Source of the DNA: Nectonema munidae
Lineage: Eukaryota; Nematomorpha; Nectonematoida; Nectonematidae
DNA length: 64,000 bases
NCBI GenBank assembly: GCA_030549495.1
Contig: JAUIRK010000061.1
Span: forward strand, 1-64,000
Reading direction: 5' to 3'
In this document: positions 1 to 10,476 of the stretch, one piece after another
Numbering within the stretch: the first letter of the stretch is position 1
How the letters are laid out: each line of letters starts with the position of its first letter
Translations under genes and position numbers: made by a program
Notes under the pieces: generated by a model
The model's input: the letters and a program-made list of their open reading frames with translations, nothing else
Databases searched by the model: none
What the model was told of the DNA's origin: nothing

Positions 1-31
1 AGAATATTCTTTCATAAAAGAAAGAAATATT

Positions 32-498
32 AAATTGTTTCTTCTAGAAGGAGTCATGGATTTTCTAAGAGGGGTCATAATCCTGTTCAAGGTTGAAAAC
101 TTTCACAAACGGGTGTACTCGAAACTACCGTAAAAAGGCCAACAAATGAGAATAATTTTTTTTTTAAATTATATAAATTTGCTTAAAAAGTTTTTAACTT
201 TAAGATTAAATATGTTAGGAAATTGATGTCTTCTTTAACTGGTAAGTCTTCTTTTACTTGAAAAAATCAACAACGTTAATTTTTCTGATCAATTTTTTTG
301 ATATATTCTTTATACCGAAAGAAATCTCTGAAATTGTTTCTTCTAGAAGGAGTCATGGTTTTTTTAAAATTTCGTTTCATTTCCAGGGGTCATAATCCTG
401 TTAAGGTTGAAACTTTCCAAAGGGATAAATATGAAAGTGCCTTAAAAAGGCTTGAAAGCAGAATAAGAGTCATTTTACCTGATACAAAATTGCTTTAA
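32..498. repeat. Direct duplication of a ~130-bp segment
   Basis: Two diverged copies begin at 32 and 331. They share AAATTGTTTCTTCTAGAAGG, then GGGGTCATAATCCTGTT and an AAAAAGGC block. The second copy lies in a 66-codon open frame (298-498) with a lysine/arginine-rich end. I do not recognise the peptide, and the first copy does not keep the frame, so coding is unproven. About 300 bp separate the copies. Confidence 0.6.
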
Positions 499-839
499 AA
501 TACTTTCTATAGGATGAACATATGTAGGAAATGCTCTTAACCAGGTTCGACTTCCTCTAGAAATCAATAACGTTAGATTCCTTCGTAGAATCATTTCTAA
601 TTTCTGTGTTATCATGCGTTATTATCAAAAATATTATTTGTGGAACTGGAATTGTCAACATAAACTCTCATTTTCTTGAATCAAATTCATTTTAGTCATC
701 TTTGAATTCTAACAAAACTTTCACCAAATCTTCTACCAAACTTATCCCAATAATGATATTATTAATTTTCTTTCTAAATCAATTAGTATAGAGCACTATT
801 CATGTAACTTCGAACATGCAGTTTACTTGGAGTTAGTCA
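499..839. other. AT-rich stretch, nothing recognised
   Basis: No coding pattern, repeat end or RNA signature was seen on either strand between the duplicated segment and the hAT relic. Confidence 0.5.
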
Positions 840-1682
840 TTAGCAGGCTTCATTACAATAAGAAACTTTTAAAACATAAGCATTACAAATATTGAAGAAT
901 CGTTTTTAAAGCATGAAGTAAACCCCTTGCTTCGAAAGAAACATCTAGATCAGAACTATTTTTTACTTTTTCCAGAGAAGATATTATTTTTCTATAATTT
1001 TTTATCAATGAATTAACAACTTCATAATGTGATGTCAATCTTGTTGAAATAAATTTTTTGAATTGTTTACTGAAAAAAGTTTTAACTTTAACTTTTTCGT
1101 GAACTTGTAAAGCCTGCTCATTAATGATAAAAGAAATTCAATATTGTTTATATGATGGAAAGATGCAGTGATAACTAAGTGAAACTGAGGGTTTATACAA
1201 TGCATATAATGAATGTATATTTCAAGTGCTTCACTGATTTTTTTTGGACTCCCTTTTTCTTGCCTGTTAAGATATCATATTTCATCTATAAGTACTGGTA
1301 GAAAAATATTACCTGACATCACGTAAGTGCCATCATAGCATTGACTCATAATTTTGTGTTTTTGAATTTTACACTCATCAAGAATGTCCAGAATTGCGAT
1401 GCTGATAGAATCACATTCTTTCAGATAGACCATGCTAATTAATGCTTCCTTTACGGTCTTTCCTTTCAAAAATCTCAACACCTTACACAAAAAAAAAGGA
1501 ATCAATGAAAATGAGCACCCCATTAAACTACTTAAAATTGACAGACATTCTTTTCCACTTATATCTTTTGTTCCATCAGCTTTTAATGATAGATATGTTG
1601 AGTTATTGATTTCAAGTATTATTTTTTGTAGAACAAAACTTTTTAAAGATGCAACTATTTCATTTTGTATTCTTGGTGACAA
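840..1682 (-). pseudogene. hAT transposase relic (DUF4371 / ZMYM1-like)
   Basis: The best part is a 135-codon open frame at 1682-1275. It starts MSPRIQNEIVASL, continues through LKADGTKDISGKECLSI and ends near QCYDGTYVMSGN. These match the conserved blocks of hAT transposases with a TTF zinc finger and DUF4371, the family behind vertebrate ZMYM1: the 'ADGT.DISGKEQLS' block around the first catalytic aspartate and the 'C.GQ.YDGA..MSG' block. Downstream (1,270-840) the reading breaks up with several stops, although helical, lysine-rich protein-like sequence remains. The zinc finger and the C-terminal dimerisation region are absent, so this is a dead internal fragment. No terminal repeats were found. 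Confidence 0.8.
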
Positions 1683-2498
1683 ATAAGTGGAATTTTTTGG
1701 AATGGAAACTGCAATCTAATCTTTCCGATAAAAATTAATCATTAGATAATAAAATTATCAGTGCTGGAACATGACTTATTTGAAAGTTTCAAAAACTTTC
1801 TTAATATATTTCATTTATCCATATGTTCAATTTCTATTTTGAGAATTTCAAAGATAAAAATAGTATATCAAACTTCCTCAATATTAAAACTTCACTTTTG
1901 GGCATAACTTACATTAATATTATTCGCTTCACCCGATATATCGACTTCTTCAGGGGTTATCAAAAAAATTTATGTTGATAAATATGCTTTTAACAGAATT
2001 TTTTATAAAAAAATAATATCAAAATGGTGAATATGTTAAAGTTTGTCTTGAAATAACATGCAGTGAAAAGAGTTTTTTGACTATTTTGTGCTTATCATAA
2101 AATTATACAAACTCAAAAATAAGTTGAATGAACTAGTTACAAAAATTTAATAAAAAAATTTCTCAAGTGAAAAAAAATAACCTAAAAAAACTTATTCGTC
2201 AAATTAAATTAACTAAATTTTAGAATTGATCATTTACTTTATTTTTATATCTGATTTAACTATGAATTTTCAAAGATTTTCCTAATTTTCAAATTTAAAT
2301 AACCTAGTTAAAACAACTAACTGATCGACATCTTCATTAATGCAACTTTTAGTTTTGACAATGTGATATGAAGGATCTTTATAGAATTACTGTATATTTT
2401 GATCAAAATGAGGACTGATATTGTTTGAAATTCAGTTTCTTACATTTTGAAGACAGTTCGAACTCTATTTTTTCGTGAACTGTATAATTAAAACTTCA
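1683..2498. other. AT-rich spacer, nothing recognised
   Basis: Very AT-rich sequence between the hAT relic and the satellite-bearing element. No coding or repeat structure could be supported. Confidence 0.5.
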
Positions 2499-2904
2499 GT
2501 AACCCTATTAGTGTTGGGGGGCGTAAACCCCCCCCCCCCCCCCTTGGCTAAAAAATTAATTGTAGAAAATTGGCTGAATCATATCCCTTCAAATTTTGTG
2601 ACTTTTCCTAAAATCGCTAGCTGCATCTTTTGAAACCATTTTCATGGTAGTTGAATGACCCCTTCATGTCCAAAACTGTCAATCAAAATAAAAAAATTTT
2701 ATTTTTCAGCAAAATTTTGACATTATCTGTACTTAACCTTATAACTTAGGATCTATATTATATAATACCCTGAAAATTTATAATTATATACAGTTTAGAA
2801 CGCATAACACTTTATATATTTAATTTTTTCAATAATCATGGCTACTTTTTAGAAAATGTCAATCAAAATTTTGATTGATCAAAAATATATCTAATAAAAT
2901 ATAC

Positions 2905-4745
2905 TTTCAAATTTTACATAAAATATATGTTTTTATACAAAATCGGTCATGCTGTTTTCATTTCTGAACTCATTTTTAACATTTAGGATATGAAAATACC
3001 TATATGTGTTAACCAAATTTGCGGTTTACTTCTGAAAATTGTCTCCAAAAACATTCCTTAACATTTTACATAAAAACATATGTGTTATACTAAATCGGAC
3101 ATGTGGTTTCATTTCTGGACTCATTTTTTACGTTTAGGATCTGAAAATACCTATAAGTGTTCATTAAATTTGCGGTTTACTTCTAAAAATTGTCTCCAAA
3201 TACATTCATTCAAATTTTACAATGAAATATATGTTTTATACCAAATCAACCATGCTGTTTTCATTTCTGAACTCATTTTTCACATTTAGAGGTTTTAAAA
3301 TATCAGTCAAAATTTGCGGTTTACTTCTAAAAGCTATCTCCAAAAATATTCTATAAATTTTACATGAAATATTTGTTTTTATACCAAATCGATCATCATT
3401 TTTGAACTCATTTTACATTTAGGATTTGGAAATACCTATAAGTGTTAATCAAATTTGCGGTTTACTTCTGAAAATTGTCTCCAAAAACATTCCTTCACAT
3501 TTTACATAAAAACATATGTGTTATACTAAATCGGACATGCTGGTTTCATTTCTGGACTCATTTTTTACGTTTAGGATTTGAAAATATCTATAAGTGTTCA
3601 TTAAATTTGGGGTTTACTTCTAAAAATTGTCTCCAAATACATTCATTCAAATTTTACAATGAAATATATGTTTTATACCAAATCAACCATGCTGTTTTCA
3701 TTTCTGAACTCATTTTTCACATTTAGAGGTTTTAAAATATCAGTCAAAATTTGCGGTTTACTTCTAAAAGCTATCTCCAAAAATATTCTATAAATTTTAC
3801 ATGAAATATTTGTTTTTATACCAAATCGATCATGCTTTTTTCATTTTTGAATTCATTTTTTACATTTAGGATTTGGAAATACCTATAAGTATTAATCAAA
3901 TTTGCGGTTTACTTCTGAAAATTGTCTCCAAAAATATTTTCTTGAAATATATGTTTTAATACCAAATCAATCATCATGCTGGTTTCATTTCTGGACTCAT
4001 TTTTTACGTTTAGGATGTGAAAATACCTATAAGTGTTAATCAAATTTGCGGTTTACTTCTAAAAATTGTCTCCAAAAACATTCATTCAAATTTTACAATT
4101 AAATATATGTTTTTATACCAAATCAACCATGCTAGTTTCATTTATAGACTCAATTTTTGCAGTTTGAATTTGAAAATACATATAAGTATCAATTAAATTT
4201 GCGTTTAGTTCTAAAATTTGTTTTTATAGCAAATATATCATGATGATTTCATTTCTGAACACAGTTTTCGCATTTAGAGGTTTTACTGCTAGTGTCAATC
4301 AAATTTGCGGTTTATGTTTGAAAACTATATCCCAAAATATTCTCTCTAATTTTACATTATATTTATGTTTTTATACCAATTTGACCATGATAATTTTTAT
4401 TTCTGAAATCATTTTTTGCATTTAGCGGTTTTAAATGTCTGAAAGTGTCAATAAATTTTCGATTTACGTCTAATGTCTGCAGAAATATTTTTGAAATTTA
4501 AATAAAATATGTGTTTTTATGCCAAATGGAAGATGCTGGTTTTATTTTTGGACTCAGGTTTGGCATTTATGGTTTTAAAATATCTGAAAGCTTGAATAAG
4601 ATTTGCGGTTTACTTCTAGATACTGTTTTCAAAAATATTTTCAAAAAAATAAAATATCTGTTTTATACCAAATCGACTATGCTTATTTTATTTCTGTACT
4701 GGATTTTGGATAATACGGTTAAAAAATATCTCGAAGTGGCAATTG
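2905..4745. repeat. Tandem array A, ~145-bp unit, about 13 copies
   Basis: Each unit runs through AAATTTTACAT..AAATATATG, 'TTTTATACCAAATC', 'CATGCTGTTTTCATTTCTG', 'CATTTAGGAT' and 'TTTGCGGTTTACTTCT'. Unit starts recur about every 140-150 bp. A three-unit block is itself repeated with a ~430-bp period (about 3,061-3,489 and 3,490-3,920), showing higher-order amplification. Units decay toward the unique core at ~4,750. Short open frames in the array are by-products of the repeat. Confidence 0.85.
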
Positions 4746-5285
4746 AATTAGTAATGTATGCCTGAAAAACAGTTCTGTAAAAAAATTTCAAAAAATGGCT
4801 GCATATTAGGTATATAGTAAAAATATACTTTTTTTTTGTATATTTTGGCTTATAATACTTTCTACAAGCATCTTAGGTATGAAATATTTATTAAAAAAAA
4901 ATAAAACGTATTATAAAATCTTTTGAAAATTTGTATGAGAGAAGGAACCAAGTTGAAAACTAATTGAAAAGAGAACATGTGATCAAAACAAATAATTAAA
5001 TAAAATATGTATCTTGACTAAATGGAAGATCTACAATGTTCTAATGAACTAGGAAGTGGTTTAATTATATAATATTACATGCTTCAAAAAAGATTTTGAC
5101 TGTAAAAAAAAAGTTCCTCTTTTACAAATGAAAAATATTTAAATCTATAGCTTATCATCTAGGATTACAGTTAACATTTAGCTAAGATGGGTAGGAAATC
5201 TGAAAATTTAGAATAGGTCAGATTTATCAAAAATGGCACAGGTGCCAATATGTGAGAATTTAGTCACTATCAAGATATTTTTAAT

Positions 5286-5489
5286 TTAAATTGAATTTGT
5301 CCATCTTTTTCCTTTTGTGTCAAAGAGATAATTTTTTAGATGAAGAACGTTGACAACTTTATGTAATTGAACAATCAACATCACGAATGATTCATCAGAA
5401 AAAATCCTTTGAAATAAGATTGGTTGACAAATATTCAAGCTTGATAATAAAATACACGATACTGATAAAAAAAAGTCTAAGATCACCAA
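5286..5489 (-). CDS. Small ORF (67 aa) in the core of the satellite-bearing element
   Basis: The frame begins MVILDFFLSV and ends LFDTKGKRWTNSI. Frames of the same length with the same ending occur in the two other copies of the element, at 15,975-16,178 (plus) and 50,757-50,960 (minus). They share the '[16 protein letters not shown]' middle or a close version of it. I do not recognise the peptide. It could be the remnant of a once larger transposase or accessory protein, or simply a frame kept by shared descent. It sits in the core, away from both tandem arrays. Function unknown. Confidence 0.3.
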   Translation of the reverse strand: MVILDFFLSVSCILLSSLNICQPILFQRIFSDESFVMLIVQLHKVVNVLHLKNYLFDTKGKRWTNSI

Positions 5490-5869
5490 GAAGAATCTTT
5501 AATCAGAATGCTTTGAGAGAGGAAAAAAGTAATTTTATCCTTATAAAAAAATTTTCGAACACACATTGAAGAATATAAATTTCTAATGAAAAAAGAGCTA
5601 CCAAAAAAGGATCATCATAGAATGAATACCAAAATTACATACTGTAAATTATAATATGACGTAGAGACTACGAGCCGATAACGAATTTGTAGCCGAAAAG
5701 ATGGAGGTCCTATCAAGTTACATAAGTTACTGTAGAATAAAATATTTTGAGTGAATTAAACACCTAAAGTTGGTTTATTAAATAAATTAAGAAAATAATT
5801 ACCAGAGAAATACTGCAAGTAGAAGTTATTTTTATGTTTATGTATTTGACATTGATTTACAGGTTTAAT

Positions 5870-7260
5870 AGATTTTTTGACAGGTTTTATTGATTTCATA
5901 AAAAATGAACATCACCATTAAATTCTGCATACTTATAATGTATAAAAAACTTTAAAAGAATCAAAATTTTAATTTTGACATGGGCTGTAATATTTAAATT
6001 ATTTTGTCAGGTTTGACTAATTTTTTATAATAAAAAAAGGAATATAACCAGTAAACACAGCCTACTTGAAAATGGGTATATGTGTGTAAAAAACATTATA
6101 TAATTATTTAGATAAAAATTTTCTTTTTTGAGATGAGTTGTCATATGTAAATCACTTTTTTGACAGGTTTGAATGATTTTCATAAAAAATGAATATCACC
6201 ACTGAATTCAGCATATTTGAAAATGGGTATACATGTGTAAAAAACTTTATATACTTATTTAGATAAAAAGTTCCTTTTGAGATGAGCTGTCACATTTAGA
6301 TCAATTTTTTGACAGGTTTAATTGATTTTCATAAAAAATGAATATCACCACTGAATTCAGCATATTTGAAAATGGGTATATATGTGTAAAAAACTTTATA
6401 TACTTATTTAGATAAAAAGTTCCTTTTTGAGATGTACTGTCACATTTAGATCAATTTTTTGACAGGTTTGATTGATTTTCATAAAAAATGAATATCACCA
6501 CTGAATTCAGCTTACTTGAAAATGGGTATACATGTGTAAAAACTTTATATACTTATTTAGATAAAAAGTTCCTTTTTGAGATAAGCTGTCACATTTAGAT
6601 CAATTTTTTGACAGGTTGGATTGATTTTCATAAAAAATGAATATCACCACTGAATTCAGCTTACTTGAAAATGGGTATACATGTGTAAAAAACTTTATAT
6701 AATTATTTAGATAAAATGTTTCTTTTTTGAGATGAGCTGTCACATTTAGATCAATTTTTTGACAGGTTTGATTGATTTTCATAAAAAATAAATATCACCA
6801 CTGAATTCAGCATATTTGAAAATGGGTATACATGTGTAAAAAACTTTATATACTTATTTAGATAAAAAGTTCCTTTTTGAGATGAGCTGTCACATTTAGA
6901 TCAATTTTTTGACAGGTTTGATTGATTTTCATAAAAAAATGAATATCACCACTGAATTCAGCTTACTTGAAAATGGGTATACATGTGTAAAAAACTTTAT
7001 ATACTTATTTAGATAAAAAGTTCTTTTTTGAGATGAGCTGTCACATTTAGATCAATTTTTTGACAGGTTTGATTGATTTTCATAAAAAATGAATATCACC
7101 ACTGAATTCAGCATACTTGAAAATGGGTATACATGTGTAAAAAACTTTATATACTTATTTAGATAAAAAGTTCCTTTTTGAGATGAGCTGTCAAATATAA
7201 ATCAATTTTTTGATAGGTTTGATTGATTTTGATAAAAAATGGACATCACCACTGAATTCA
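5870..7260. repeat. Tandem array B, ~150-bp unit, about 9-10 copies
   Basis: Units contain TTTTTTGACAGGTTTGATTG, 'AATATCACCACTGAATTCAGC', 'GAAAATGGGTATACATGTG' and 'GAGATGAGCTGTCACATT'. Unit starts fall near 6,163, 6,312, 6,462, 6,610, 6,761, 6,912, 7,063 and 7,212, a period of 148-151 bp. Central units are nearly identical while the edges are diverged, as expected from unequal exchange. The sequence is unrelated to array A. Confidence 0.88.
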
Positions 7261-7413
7261 GCATCGTTGAAATATATATGTAACATTAAAAATATTTTTA
7301 ATAACTTATTAATCTCTGAGAAAAATAGGGGGGGGGGGGGCACTTTACGAACCCCCCCCCCCCCCCCCCCAGCACTTGAGCGCACAAATTTTGCTCAGCA
7401 CTAATAGGGTTAA

Positions 7414-8179
7414 TACTGTCTGCATCACAGTGATATCACAGGATAATAAGCGCATATCATAGAAGCATATGGTGATGATGAAAAATGATCTGACATTCAA
7501 GCAATTGTAGTCAGGCATATTTTGATGGCAATACATTATGACAAAGTAAATTTTAAGTTATGAAAAGTAATTTTTACTATTCCTCCATCATCACATTCAA
7601 AATTGCATTTACGCCTTTCCTTCAACGACACATTTATTTGATGGGAAAAACAAACAAATGACGATTCAGCCAGAAGTAAGTCTTTTTGACAGCGTTATAA
7701 AGGGAGTTTTGCTATTTCTTTCATAGAAATGTTTTTTTGTAAAATCATTTTCAAGCCACGTTTCGTATGGCTAGCTACAAATCCAGACAGAAGGTAAACG
7801 AAGGTGGATCAGCACTTTTAGTGCAAACAAAATCCTTGGGATGATGACAAAAATTTCTAATTATAAAAGGACATGTAATACTTTCAAAGGAGCTCTGCCA
7901 GAATTCTACACCCTCTTCCGAAATGCTGCTTTTTTTCTTGATAGCATTCGTTCTCAATTGTCAAGCTACAGGTGATTTTTCAAAGTTCTTTCTAAATACG
8001 AGACAGGTTCTGTCATATACAACATATCATTAAGAAAATAATACAAAATATTTTAAAACAAAAATTTAACACCTCTAAAAGATCAAAAATATATTTAAAA
8101 GTGCAAGATGCAACATAAAAATGCAAGGAAATACAATTTATGAATTCACTGGCTTTCACATGGATGATAGTTATATTTA
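7414..8179. other. Unassigned spacer
   Basis: The region lies between the right TTAA of the satellite element and the duplicated hAT end. Short frames (for example 7,957-7,775 minus) show no family motif that I recognise. Confidence 0.4.
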
Positions 8180-8285
8180 AAACAATTCAGCATCTCATAC
8201 CTCAGTTGTTCCCAACCTTTTTCTTCCCAACGAAACAATTCAGCATCTCATACATCAGTTGTTCCCAACCTTTTTCTTCCCAACG
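8180..8285. repeat. 53-bp tandem duplication spanning a hAT end and its flank
   Basis: The unit from AACAATTCAGCATCTCATAC to TTTTTCTTCCCAACG occurs twice with a 53-bp period (C at 8,183 matches C at 8,236). It includes the host flank and the first ~30 bp of the hAT element, so it arose during or after the insertion. Confidence 0.85.
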
Positions 8286-8579
8286 CCCCCTTAATTGAAT
8301 TTTTTTCCCACCGCCCACTTATTTCTATAACACTTCAAAAAGTGGAAAAATAAAATACTATTTTGTATAAAAAAGTAAACAAAAACCAGGTTAAAAACTT
8401 TTTATATGAAATAAATTTAAAAAATATAAATAATGAAATTTTTTGAAAATTCAGTGGCTTCCTTGCGGCTCGTGATTTTTCATTATTTCACTGAAATTAG
8501 GCTGTATATTTGTAAGTTTAAGTCTTAAGTCGCCTGTTTCATCTATTTTCAGCTTATTTGTTTGTTTATTTTTCAAATA

Positions 8580-10476
8580 CCGTATTTCCCCACGTATAAT
8601 GCGCACTTTTTTTAGCTACTTTCGCCTTTATAATAACTCAGCGTATTATACACGGAAACTATTTATTGATGATTTTAAAATATAAGAAATAAGTTTGAAA
8701 CACAACATGAAAAACAAGTATTTATTGATGAACACATGCTAATATATGTTTAATTCACAGCTTTCAGAATCGCTATCACGATTAGAATTGTTGAAAAGAT
8801 CTTCAGCTTGCTCTGTCGACAGCATATCTTCATAAAACAAGTCAGCATCAGAGTTTTCTAGATCCTCATCATACGTTTCCTTTCTTCCTTCTCCGTAATC
8901 TGTCCATAAAATATCATCTTGTGTTCCGTCCATAGTATTTGAGATTGAGCAACGTTTAAATGAATTTATAATCATGCTAGGATTTAACTCATCCCATGCT
9001 TCTTTTACCCATTGAGCCACAGTTATTAAATCAGGAGCACAAGTGCGACCACCTTTTCTGTATGATTTTTTTCCATGTTGCATCCATTCTTGCCATTTTG
9101 TTTTGAGGAGTGACTTCATAGGATGATTAATTCCTACGTCTATGGGCTGAAGTATTGACGTCATACCTCCTGGAATGACAATAACATCTGTTTTGTGATG
9201 TTTATGTAAATGCTTTAGAAATTGGGGATTTCTGTGACACCTAAAAGCATCAAGAATAAGCAAGCTAGTTTTATTTTTTAGCAACCCTCCAACACGTTTT
9301 GGCCATACAACATCGGCCCAATCTTTCATTAATTCATCATTCATCCATCCCTTTGATTGGAAGCGCACGATAACACCACTTGAAAACTTAGTTGCCTTAG
9401 GTGCTTTTTTTCTTTTGGATACAATATAAGGGGGAAGTTTTGTGCCATCAGACATGCATGCCAGCATCACTGTAAATCTGCTCTTTCCGTGACCTGTAGA
9501 AAGAATGGCTTGTTAGATGCCCCCTTTTTTCAATAGTATAGCTTGACGGGATATCAAAGGTAAGAGGCGTTTGATCAGCATTACCAATTAATGACAAAGG
9601 TGGGTTCAGTTCTTTACGTCGCTTGATGAGAAATCGTTGAAATGCTGTAATCTTTTGTTCGTAGTCATCAGGTAGTTTTTGCGCGATATGGGTTCTCCAA
9701 CGCATCGATAACTTGTGACGCGCCATAAACCTATAACACCAGTTACTTGAGGCCTTAAAATTCTTCAGATGGAGTTGTTTAGCAATTGATTTTGCTTTAA
9801 TGCGTACTTGATTTGTGTTCAATGCAAAACCCTTTCACGAGACTCAGCAATATGCTCGACTAACTGTTTTTACATTTCTGGGTAATAAGTTGCTGCACCT
9901 CTGTTAGCGCGTTTTTTTTCTAGGCATTTTACTCAACATAGCTTTATTTTTTCTCCACATCCTTATATTGCTTTCATTTAATGTAAATTTACGTGCAGCA
10001 GGCCTATTACCGTTCAATTCCGCTTATTCAATGACTTGAAGTTTAAAAGAACTATCGTATGATATTCTGCGAGGCATGATAACTTTCAAGATAAAAAAAG
10101 CAAAAATGAATGATGAACCTCTTTTAGACTGCCTGATTATCCCCACACACGCAACCGGAAATTATGCACTTATTGTACTTTCTATGTACTTATTATCGTA
10201 CACTCTATCAATATACCTTCAGAGCTGATAATAATAATAATACTGCTGTCTCATGTACGTGTTGTGTGGGTAAATACATATTTATGCAACATTGTAACTA
10301 CGTCTATGCTTTATGTGAGTCAAATTTTTTTCAGTGGTGATCTATGATCGAATTTTTCTCTCTATCAAAATGTCGTTGCGTATTATACATAGATATAGGG
10401 AATTTCGTTCTTTTTTAAAAACTAAATAATAAGTGCGTATTATACACGGGTGCGCACTATACGTGGGGAAATACGG
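8580..10476 (-). mobile_element. pogo/Tigger-like (JRK-type) DNA transposon nested in the hAT gene
   Basis: The terminal inverted repeats are CCGTATTTCCCCACGTATAA at the left and its complement at the right, flanked by TA (8,578-8,579 and 10,477-10,478), the Tc1/mariner target. Length is 1,897 bp. It lies inside the last conserved block of the hAT transposase, so it is younger than that element. The ends resemble those of the pogo element at 51,301-53,166 (CCGTATTTCATCGTCTATAA), pointing to sister families. Confidence 0.93.
8739..10077 (-). pseudogene. pogo/JRK-type transposase (CENP-B HTH + DDE)
   Basis: The start at 10,077 gives MPRRISYDSSFKLQVIE and an HTH with NGNRPAARKFTLNESNIR. The second DNA-binding domain follows in 9,822-9,700 (FKASSNWCYRFMARHKLSMR). 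The DDD catalytic core is split over two frames: D1 in [12 protein letters not shown]2 in SLLILDAFRCH and D3 in LQPIDVGINHP. The protein ends with the acidic tail typical of Tigger/JRK proteins at 8,739. There are a few in-frame stops near the N terminus and at least one frameshift near 9,450-9,480. The catalytic aspartates survive in the DNA, so decay is recent to moderate. Confidence 0.92.

Larger units (their letters stand above)
2503..7409. mobile_element. TTAA-flanked non-autonomous DNA transposon carrying two satellite arrays (copy 1)
   Basis: Both ends carry the inverted repeat CCCTATTAGTG(T/C)TG. The right end is followed by TTAA (7410-7413), the left is preceded by GTAA (2499-2502), and a second copy at 15,055 is preceded by a perfect TTAA. 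TTAA duplication with CCC-starting ends is the hallmark of the piggyBac superfamily, so I infer a piggyBac-mobilised element. Inside, in order, are a G/C homopolymer hairpin, a ~145-bp tandem array (about 2,905-4,745), a unique core of ~1.1 kb, a different ~150-bp array (about 5,870-7,260) and a second G/C homopolymer hairpin. No transposase is encoded. Copies 2 (15,055-17,060) and 3 (50,140-51,137) share the layout or the core. Confidence 0.75.

Noticed and set aside
3080-4765. Several 60-84-codon open frames of similar sequence
   Set aside because: They are translations of tandem array A units, not genes.
6600-7536. Glycine-rich and repeat-derived frames around 6.6-7.5 kb
   Set aside because: They come from array B units and from the G/C homopolymer runs.
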